From Chryseosolibacter sp039917935 (GTDB lineage Bacteria; Bacteroidota; Bacteroidia; Cytophagales; Cyclobacteriaceae): DNA of 64,000 nucleotides. The translations under genes were made by a program, and so were the position numbers. Below the pieces are notes generated by a model. That model saw only the letters and a list, made by a program, of their open reading frames with translations. It was not told the origin of the DNA and did no database searches. Positions 7,902-14,388 of the stretch are shown here, in pieces (positions within the stretch are counted from its first letter, which is position 1; each line of letters begins with the position of its first letter). The stretch spans positions 6,976 to 70,975 of the forward strand of contig JBDSIM010000033.1 of the NCBI GenBank assembly GCA_039917935.1, given 5' to 3'.

Positions 7902-10307
7902 TTAATTAGCCGGGATAAAAATATCAAACTGCGCGCCTTGGCCCAACTTCCCCGTAGCAGTAATAACGCCGTTGTGGTTTTCAATAATCCTTTTGCAAAT
8001 GGCAAGTCCGATTCCTGTTCCACCGTATTCCTCAAAAGTATGAAGCCTCTGAAATACTTCAAATATTCGGTCTTTATATTGCGGGTCGAAACCGATACCA
8101 TTGTCGCTAAAAGTGATATGGCAGTATTTTATTTGTGGAAGTAGCGTCTCCTTCCGATTTTTCATCCATTTTTTATTTAGTCCCCTTCCCATGGCTATTT
8201 CACTTTTAATAATGAGGTAAGGTGGGACATCAGGCTTTGAAAATTTAAAAGCATTCCTAACCAGGTTCTGAAGCACCTGACGAAACGGTAACGGCATAAT
8301 TTTGACATGACAAAGGGTTATCGTTTCCAGTATTGCTTTTTTCTCGTGTATAACATCCTCGAAATCCGTTTTAACCTCGCTCCAAAGTAAATTGAGGTCT
8401 ATGTTTTCAATCCTGCGTTCACCACTCTTTGCTCGGGAATATTCCAGTAAATCTTCAATAAGTTGCTGCATGCGTTGAGCGATTTGCGTCATCCTCAGGA
8501 AATAACCTTTTCCGGTTTCAGATAAATTTTTCTCCTCTTCCAGCATTATAAAGGAGGCAAAGTTTTGAAGTTTGCGCAACGGTTCTTGTAAATCATGGCT
8601 CGAGACATAGGTAAAAGAAGTCAACTCATTATTGGCGTTCTCGAGTTCCGCATTCTTTTGCACCAATTGCCTCGTTCTGCTAACAACTGCTTTTTCCAAT
8701 TCCTCCTTTTGTTCTTTCTGTAAATGAATATCAGTATTGCTGCCCACCCACATTTTTATTTTTCCACCTTCATCTTTGACGGGCAAAGCCCTGCTCAAAT
8801 GCCATTTAAACTCACCCTTTGTATTTAAAATCCTGCATTCAACGTCAAATAAATTTCCGGTTGCTACGGATTGTTGCCAGCTTTTTTTTGTTCGTTCCAC
8901 ATCTTCAGGGTGCATCACTTTTTCCCATCCCCAACTCCTCAATTCTTCAAATGAATAGCCAGTATCTTCAATCCATTGTTGATTATAAAAAGTTACGTTT
9001 CCCGCTGCATCTGCAGTGGATATCTTTTGAGGCATGGCATTCGTAAGAAGCCGAAATTGCTTTTCGCTCTCTTCAATTTTTTTTCGGGCAACAACCTGTT
9101 CAGTAATTTCATGCGCTAAAGCCATCACACCTGATATCATTCCATCAGCCTCCCGTAACGGTTCATACACAAATTTTACAAATATGTTTTCAAACTTTCC
9201 GTTGCGCCTTATATTAAGAGGAAGCTCATGTGATACCGATCGTTCACCTGTATTATATACGTTATCCAAAAGTTCTTTTAAGCCCTGATCTTTAAATTCA
9301 GGAAGTACATCAAATGCAGGTTTGTGTAATGTCTCTTCAATCTTACTGCCCCACAATTCAACCATCGCTTCATTTATGGTTTCTATTACATAATCAACTC
9401 CTCGCAGTACGCAAATTGCTAAAGGTGCTTGTTGGACCAGAAGCCGGAACCTTTCTTCACTTACTTTTATTTTTTTGTTTAATAGTGCCTGCGGGGTTAC
9501 CTCATTAGCTATTACCGCCACTCCTTCTATTTTGCCACTTACATTTCTTTGCGGCTGGTAAACAATATTAAAATACCGATCCTCCAGATTACCATTGTGA
9601 TTTAAGCGGGCAACAATTTCATTGGCATAATGCGGAACACCGGTAGTGTATACCTTATCGATCAATGCTGGAAATGGCTGGTCCTTCAGTTCGGGCAAGA
9701 CTGAGAGCAGGGTTTTTCCTTCCACATCCTTGCCTGTTCCCCAAAATTCCTTCATCAAGTCATTGGCCAGCGTCACCACCATTTCTTTTCCTTTTATTAT
9801 CGAAAAAGCAAATGGTGACTGCATCATCATCGCGTTGTAGCGCTTTTCACTATCGGCCACTTTCTTCAACAATATTTTCTCTTTCAGAAGCGGTTCTGCG
9901 TTTGTTTCATTTTCGGTTACATCCTCCGCCCGTTGAATAATATATTTCACACTATTAAACTCGTCAAGGATTGGGGAGTGACAGTGCCTCCAATGCTTTC
10001 GTGCAAAACCGCCGCCGTCTGATGATGGTAGTGGAATATCATGTCTAACAACAGCCATTGAATCGGCTGCCCTATTGTCAAGTACGCGATTAATAGAAGC
10101 CAAAATTTTGTACGCCCCATCGGCAGAACTATCGTTCGGGTTATCAGGAAATGCATGGAAGAAGTTTTGCCCTACAATTATTTCTCTGGTAGTTTTTGTA
10201 GTATTTAAATACAGGTCTGATGCAGCTAGTATTGTAAAGTCGCGATCCATCACCACTTCCAAAGCCGAACTTTGTTCGAATAACTGCATATAGTCCAGCG
10301 TATTCAT
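7902..10307 (-). CDS. Multi-PAS sensor histidine kinase
   Basis: An 801-residue cytoplasmic sensor kinase with no membrane helices. It holds four PAS-like domains (about 10-133, 155-275, 285-405, 415-535; the fourth is PAS_3-like with a PAC segment), a coiled coil (535-565), a HisKA domain with phospho-acceptor His571 in SSHDLQEPLRKL, and an HATPase with N-box NLVRNAFKF, G1 DNGIGF and G2 GGTGIGLAICKRI. This layout is like the bacteriophytochrome-type light and redox kinases of Bacteroidota. The receiver-only protein just upstream on the same strand is its likely partner. Signal unknown. Confidence 0.93.
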   Translation of the reverse strand: MNTLDYMQLFEQSSALEVVMDRDFTILAASDLYLNTTKTTREIIVGQNFFHAFPDNPNDSSADGAYKILASINRVLDNRAADSMAVVRHDIPLPSSDGGGFARKHWRHCHSPILDEFNSVKYIIQRAEDVTENETNAEPLLKEKILLKKVADSEKRYNAMMMQSPFAFSIIKGKEMVVTLANDLMKEFWGTGKDVEGKTLLSVLPELKDQPFPALIDKVYTTGVPHYANEIVARLNHNGNLEDRYFNIVYQPQRNVSGKIEGVAVIANEVTPQALLNKKIKVSEERFRLLVQQAPLAICVLRGVDYVIETINEAMVELWGSKIEETLHKPAFDVLPEFKDQGLKELLDNVYNTGERSVSHELPLNIRRNGKFENIFVKFVYEPLREADGMISGVMALAHEITEQVVARKKIEESEKQFRLLTNAMPQKISTADAAGNVTFYNQQWIEDTGYSFEELRSWGWEKVMHPEDVERTKKSWQQSVATGNLFDVECRILNTKGEFKWHLSRALPVKDEGGKIKMWVGSNTDIHLQKEQKEELEKAVVSRTRQLVQKNAELENANNELTSFTYVSSHDLQEPLRKLQNFASFIMLEEEKNLSETGKGYFLRMTQIAQRMQQLIEDLLEYSRAKSGERRIENIDLNLLWSEVKTDFEDVIHEKKAILETITLCHVKIMPLPFRQVLQNLVRNAFKFSKPDVPPYLIIKSEIAMGRGLNKKWMKNRKETLLPQIKYCHITFSDNGIGFDPQYKDRIFEVFQRLHTFEEYGGTGIGLAICKRIIENHNGVITATGKLGQGAQFDIFIPAN

Positions 10308-10419
10308 ATGTATTGTATAATATTAAACTAATTCGAGATGTGTTGATGGATATACAAACACGTATTCAATTCTAAATTTTTGCGACGGCACTCATTTACA
10401 TGAGCCCATATTTCAAGCA

Positions 10420-10866
10420 TTACTTTGGCAGGACAGGTATAAACAGTTCCCTTGAAGGTCGGGAAAATTTTTTCGCTTCCAATAGATTAAGTACAAAGTG
10501 AAGACCTTTCTCAAGTCCTTCGAGACTCCCCTTGCGAATATAGTAATGCGCTCCATTTTTATAAAGCAAGTCAGCCGTATCCTCATAAAGCGAGGTTGAG
10601 TAAATGACAACGGGAAGTTCTTTTAATATTTCGTCTTTTTTTATTTCTACCAGGCACTCGCTGCCATTTTTACGTGGCATATTTAAATCGAGAAAAAGCA
10701 CATCAGGAAGTTGTTTTAAATTTTTGTTTAAATACATCATGAGTTTTTCTCCATCGTCGACGATAGTCAGGTGGGTCGCGATGGGTATTTTCTGTAATGC
10801 CCTGCTGAAGAAAAAACCGTCGTCTTTGTCGTCATCTGCTAACAGAAGGTAAAATTGATCGCGCAT
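10420..10866 (-). CDS. Receiver-only response regulator
   Basis: About 148 residues, a single CheY-like receiver domain. The acidic pocket is ADDDKDD, the phospho-acceptor is the Asp in LFLDLNMPRKNG (about residue 60), the conserved Ser/Thr is in VVIYSTS and the Lys in YYIRKGS. There is no output domain. It lies 112 bases upstream of the multi-PAS kinase on the same strand and resembles the receivers that pair with phytochrome-like kinases. An in-frame GTG two codons upstream (10872) is an alternative start. Confidence 0.92.
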   Translation of the reverse strand: MRDQFYLLLADDDKDDGFFFSRALQKIPIATHLTIVDDGEKLMMYLNKNLKQLPDVLFLDLNMPRKNGSECLVEIKKDEILKELPVVIYSTSLYEDTADLLYKNGAHYYIRKGSLEGLEKGLHFVLNLLEAKKFSRPSRELFIPVLPK

Positions 10867-10872
10867 TTCCAC

Positions 10873-11415
10873 TATTTAAACAAATATTAAATATAAACCC
10901 ATTAATTTAGCTCGAATAAGTGTCTACGTGGCGGTGGTCAATCTTGTAGGAAAAAGAATCAGGGTAAATATTTTTAACTGCTATTACCTATGCTAACACA
11001 AAAAAACCTCCGTTCATCATCCCAATAGTGGCCGATCATCCATCCAGGCGGAACAGATATGCTATTAACTACCCAACTGAAACATTTAAAAATGCCTATG
11101 AAAAGTCTGCCTCTTACGATCAGAATAATAAGAAAAACCGCGGTGGCTGCTTACGCCGGCTTACGTTATTACGCTTCCGCTGCTGAGGGGCAAGATGAGA
11201 AATTTTCACAGCTAGGTAACGAAGTTTAGTGAAAAAAGGCATTTGTTTCAGCCAAATGAATTATAGAAGATTTTAACAATAAGGCCCAAGCACTGGAATA
11301 AACTACTAAAGGGTAAATACAACCGTTGTTATAAATTGTAACTGCTGGTTGAAAGTCTGCTTGGGGAATTTACTCCAGGCGGCTTTTTAATGGCGATCTT
11401 TTTTTATGTAATTCT
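10873..11415. other. Gene-poor stretch, possible gene remnants
   Basis: No confident gene. A 45-codon frame at 11092-11229 (+) starts MPMKSLPLTIRIIRK and ends in TAG, but matches nothing I know. The stretch leads into the permease pseudogene and may be decayed sequence. Confidence 0.4.
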
Positions 11416-11877
11416 ATGTCCATGATTGAGCATTATTTCAAAAGTATCTGCCGCCATCTCCTTCGAAATAAGGCAAACTTTTTTTTAAGTTAGCAGGGCT
11501 TACCCTTGCCTTGGCTAGTTTTCTGGTAATTGCCCTCTATGTGTCGTATCAATTGTCATTCGATCGCTACCACAATGAATTTGAAAATATCTACCGCGTC
11601 AACACAGAAAGAAAAGAAAACGGAAGGCTGGAAAAATATGGTATCCCCTACCACACCTACTATTGTTCCGTCCCTCATGGCGAATTTATTTGCCTTACCG
11701 GCCTCGTATTGGGTCATGAAAGAATGGCTCAATGGTTTCGCTTACCGGACGGACTTCCCATGCTTTTTATTTCTCGGTGTGATGATGGTAACATTTTTTC
11801 TCGTCATTCTTTCCGCGGGTCACTCCGCGATCATGGCCGGACGAAAAAATCCGGTGGAGGTGATAAGAAACTCCTGA
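11416..11877 (+). pseudogene. MacB/FtsX-type ABC permease remnant 1
   Basis: The two ends of a Bacteroidota ABC transporter permease joined after loss of the middle. The first frame begins MSMIEHYFKSI and reaches NKANFFLS before a stop at a run of eight T (about 11474-11482). After a frame change comes LAGLTLALASFLVIALYVSYQLSFDRYHNE-FENIYRV, the typical first helix and start of the periplasmic domain. After about 11660 a third frame continues with ALPASYWVMKEWLNGFAYR and ends NPVEVIRNS, the typical C-terminus. A normal member has about 800 residues, so some 2 kb are missing. Confidence 0.85.
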
Positions 11878-11933
11878 TAGTAGGTTGTCTATAAAGGATT
11901 TATTACTGTTTTGAAGTACTAAATTTCTGTAAT

Positions 11934-12191
11934 ATGTCAAGCAAATGGGTTAATCGGATTTTATACTGGATACTCATGGTGGTTTTGCCCGTAGGAATAG
12001 CGTTTATTTTGGTCACATTTTACGGTGCTATTTGGTTTTTGGCTTATGTATTTGTCCATCATCTGCTTTATAGGCCTTTAATAAATATTGCAAGATTACA
12101 CAGCCTCAATGTTGTTGATGAAAAAGAGTTCTGGAGATTCTTTATTCCGTCTCATTCTAGTAAATATTTCCGCATGCTGTGGTTTGGCTGA
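11934..12191 (+). CDS. Small membrane protein, unknown
   Basis: 85 residues with two hydrophobic helices (about 8-30 and 31-50) and a charged tail ending RMLWFG. Aromatic-rich composition fits a real membrane protein, but I see no family motif and no strong ribosome site. It lies in decayed surroundings, so it may be a fragment. Confidence 0.45.
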   Translation: MSSKWVNRILYWILMVVLPVGIAFILVTFYGAIWFLAYVFVHHLLYRPLINIARLHSLNVVDEKEFWRFFIPSHSSKYFRMLWFG

Positions 12192-12217
12192 TATACTCTC
12201 GATAGTGTACTTTCAGG

Positions 12218-12379
12218 ATGACCTTGTACAACCAATCCCAGCCTGTAAACATTGCTGGAGATAGGACGCCGAACAGCGGCATCGCTGGTGAACAACTGGC
12301 TAATGCTCTGCGCGTATTTCAACGATTCAACGTTCCCGGGTCGCCAGAAAATTCGGAAAGCGGTTTTTCATTTCTTTAG
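12218..12379 (+). CDS. Short unassigned frame, possible remnant
   Basis: 53 codons beginning MTLYNQSQPVNIAGDRTP and ending SESGFSFL. Composition looks protein-like, but no domain is recognised. It may be a scrap of a larger lost gene. The only other content between 12192 and 12483 is a TATATTTG (12437-12444) 40 bases before tRNA-Pro. Confidence 0.25.
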   Translation: MTLYNQSQPVNIAGDRTPNSGIAGEQLANALRVFQRFNVPGSPENSESGFSFL

Positions 12380-12483
12380 TAACACACCTTCATCGACCGC
12401 CCATAAATTGGTGCACGGTAATTATGGGAAAAAAATTATATTTGCGCACCTTTTTCAGTTTTTAACTGAATAATGACCGGTTT

Positions 12484-12558
12484 CGGGGTGTAGCGCAGCC
12501 CGGTTAGCGCACCACGTTAGGGACGTGGGGGTCGGAAGTTCGAATCTTCTCACCCCGA
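12484..12558 (+). tRNA. tRNA-Pro (anticodon AGG)
   Basis: Acceptor CGGGGTG (12484-12490) with CACCCCG (12551-12557), D stem GCGC/GCGC, anticodon stem CCACG/CGTGG with loop TTAGGGA, T arm with GTTCGAATC. The C1-G72 pair and the G-rich loop fit proline. Aligning the loop with other bacterial proline tRNAs puts A at the wobble position (AGG at 12519-12521), which is unusual. CCA is not encoded. Confidence 0.9.
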
Positions 12559-12562
12559 CTGC

Positions 12563-12597
12563 GCCCGCCGAAGCTCCGTCCCGGAGCGAAGGCGGGC
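12563..12597. repeat. REP-like two-step hairpin
   Basis: GCCCGCC (12563-12569) pairs with GGCGGGC (12591-12597), and inside it GCTCCG (12573-12578) with CGGAGC (12582-12587), with symmetric GAA internal loops and a 3-base loop. It follows the tRNA by five bases without a T run, so it looks like a dispersed repetitive palindrome rather than a simple terminator. Confidence 0.6.
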
Positions 12598-12898
12598 TTC
12601 GCCATCGAGGCCTGTTTTTTAAATCAAAAATTTGACTAGCGGGCTTCGTACGGAGAGGCCCTAGGACATCAACAAAAGTTAAGCTCCTAATGGAGTTTGT
12701 AGGTATCTCGTGTTCAGCTGGAATTACATACGGGCTGTATTTAAGATCTTGACTAACTGTTACAACGACACAAAGTCCGGAGCATGGCCTTTCAAACCAA
12801 TAAGATCCTGCTGCACTTTGTAATAACACCAGCATTCTTTTTCTGCAAAAGAGTATTCTTCGGTACTTAGATTCTCATTCCGGAAAGCCATGGGGTAT
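12598..12898. other. Intergenic between tRNA-Pro and mobile mystery pair
   Basis: No gene seen on either strand. The long minus-strand frame here (12455-12835) ends by reading antisense through the REP hairpin and tRNA-Pro and is not a real gene. The stretch may be the worn edge of a former tRNA-linked insertion. Confidence 0.45.
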
Positions 12899-12947
12899 TA
12901 TCAGGCTATAACCTGATATTTGCATTTAAATTATCAGGTTATAGCCT
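12899..12947. promoter_or_regulatory. Inverted operator pair of mobile mystery operon
   Basis: The first element, TATCAGG-CTATAA-CCTGATA (12899-12918), is an inverted repeat. The second, TATCAGG-TTATAG-CCT (12932-12947), is the reverse complement of the first over 16 bases and ends one base before the ATG. A GATATTTG (12915-12922) resembles a -7 element, so the sites straddle the promoter. The HTH protein of the pair is the likely ligand. Confidence 0.65.
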
Positions 12948-12948
12948 T

Positions 12949-13404
12949 ATGAAAAACCCAAAAACGCTTCAAATCGAGCAATTAGACCGAAAAATGGTAA
13001 TCTTTGCCAATTATCCTGAGATTCCAACAAAGGGTTGGATTCAGGGAATCAGAACAGCGTTAAAGATGTCGTTCCGGCAATTTGGAAGTCGTTTAGGAAT
13101 AACGGCCCAAAGCGCACAGGAGATTGAGGAGCGTGAAAAAAATGGCCATATCAGTTTGAAAAATCTACGTGAGGTCGCTTCTGCCATGGATATGAAACTG
13201 GTCTATGGTTTTGTAGCGCGCGACGGCTCATTTGGAAAAATGTTGGAAAAGCAGGCGTTAGCCGTTGCCAAAAAAATTGTTATGCGGACAGATAAAACAA
13301 TGAAACTGGAGGATCAAAGTGTAAGTAAACAACGAATTGAGAAAGCGGTGCATGAATTGGCGGAAGAAATCAAAAGGGAAATGCCCAGGTACCTATGGGA
13401 TTAG
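12949..13404 (+). CDS. Mobile mystery protein A (HTH antitoxin-like)
   Basis: A 151-residue protein of the mobile mystery protein A family. Basic N-terminus, a Cro/C1-type helix-turn-helix at about 45-75 (MSFRQFGSRLGITAQSAQEI) and a helical tail with KAVHELAEEIKREMPRYLWD. The family is always paired with mobile mystery protein B, a Fic-domain protein, on mobile elements, and by layout is an antitoxin and autoregulator. Its last codons overlap the B start (ATG at 13395). The start codon abuts the operator, leaving a leader of about 20 bases. Confidence 0.92.
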   Translation: MKNPKTLQIEQLDRKMVIFANYPEIPTKGWIQGIRTALKMSFRQFGSRLGITAQSAQEIEEREKNGHISLKNLREVASAMDMKLVYGFVARDGSFGKMLEKQALAVAKKIVMRTDKTMKLEDQSVSKQRIEKAVHELAEEIKREMPRYLWD

Positions 13405-13995
13405 ATTTTGATTTGATAAACGGGCAAACTCCACATTAATGAAGAGGAGAAAGGTGGATTGCTTATCTCCACAATTACCACACGTGAAGAACTGGACGAG
13501 TTTGAGCAGCAGGGCATTGAAAACGCTATTCAGTGGACCATGGGTAAGAAGTTCAAAAGAGAAGTATTGCTTACCGAAGCATTTGTAAAAGTCGTTCATA
13601 AAAAAATGTTCAGTGACGTTTGGGCATGGGCTGGTGAGTTTAGAAAGTCCAACAAAAACATTGGCGTGGATAGGTACCATGTTGCGATTGAATTGCGAGC
13701 TCTTCTGGTTGATTGTAACTATTGGATTGACCACGGTACTTCTCCACCTGATGAAATTGCTATTCGATTTAAGCACCGCATTGTACAAATACATTGCTTC
13801 TCCAACGGTAACGGCAGACACTCGCGGTTGATGGGGGATCTTATTATTGAGCACCTGTTAAAGCAACCAATTTTTACCTGGGGTAGCGATGACAGGCTGA
13901 CAAAAAACGGAAAAGCGAGAGCAGAATATCTTGCGGCTATTAAAGCAGCCGATGCTCAAAATATTAAACCGTTACTTGAGTTTGCCAGAAATTAA
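13395..13995 (+). pseudogene. Mobile mystery protein B (Fic), frameshifted
   Basis: A Fic-domain protein, normally about 198 residues, that would AMPylate a target or act as toxin. The ATG at 13395 gives MGLDFDLINGQTPH and then hits TAA (13437-13439). One frame over, NEEEKGGLLISTITTREELD and the rest follow to 13995, so a single extra base near 13432-13436 breaks the gene. The Fic motif is HCFSNGNGRHSR, with the catalytic His and the GNGR loop kept. Only a TTG restart at 13459, with no clear ribosome site, could give the 178-residue core. Confidence 0.88.
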
Positions 13996-14089
13996 CGGGT
14001 GACTCATCACATGAATTTTTATTGATCCTTTAAACCAAGAGAATTTAAACAGGCTCTAATCCCAAAGCCGGGTCAAAAATCACAGTATA

Positions 14090-14296
14090 GTGTCAGATTG
14101 CCGTTTTGGTCAGTCTATCCGGGACCGCAGAAAGGAACTCGGGATCACCCAGCCTCACCTTGCTGAACTGGCGGGTGTAAGCATCAATACACTGTACAAG
14201 CTTGAAAAAGGAAAGAGCAACCCAACCCTGGATGTGCTAAATAAATTGGCTGAAGTAATGGGCAATGGAATTGAAATTGGAGGTGAAAAAACTTGA
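14090..14296 (+). CDS. HipB-like HTH protein
   Basis: 68 residues, a single Cro/C1 helix-turn-helix (RRKELGITQPHLAELAGVSI, then LYKLEKGKSNPTLDVLNKLA). It is of the HipB type that pairs with a HipA kinase. The start is GTG. Its TGA is directly followed by ATG of a hipA remnant, so the gene is the surviving antitoxin half of a broken HipBA module. Confidence 0.85.
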   Translation: MSDCRFGQSIRDRRKELGITQPHLAELAGVSINTLYKLEKGKSNPTLDVLNKLAEVMGNGIEIGGEKT

Positions 14297-14329
14297 ATGA
14301 GAAAAGCCGGAGTATATCGCAATGCCTGA
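14297..14329 (+). pseudogene. hipA remnant, ten codons
   Basis: ATG directly after the hipB stop opens a frame reading MRKAGVYRNA, the usual start of HipA N-terminal domains in Bacteroidota (MRKA.VYRNG), then TGA. A 420-residue kinase is expected; after about 12 bases the next gene's terminator begins, so the rest is deleted. Confidence 0.7.
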
Positions 14330-14334
14330 CCGCC

Positions 14335-14368
14335 AAAAAAAAACTGCCCTCATTGTAGAGGGCAGTTT
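14335..14368 (-). terminator. Terminator of the ice-binding protein gene
   Basis: AAACTGCCCTC (14341-14351) pairs with GAGGGCAGTTT (14358-14368) over 11 bases with a 6-base loop. On the minus strand it is followed by a T run (A run at 14335-14343 on the plus strand). Confidence 0.85.
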
Positions 14369-14388
14369 CCATTATTCCTAAATGTTCA

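Noticed and set aside
12455..12835. Long minus-strand frame with C-terminus GVRRFELPTPTSLTWC
   Set aside because: The last part is antisense tRNA-Pro and the REP hairpin; the N-terminal part has no recognisable motif. It is a typical false gene at a tRNA end.
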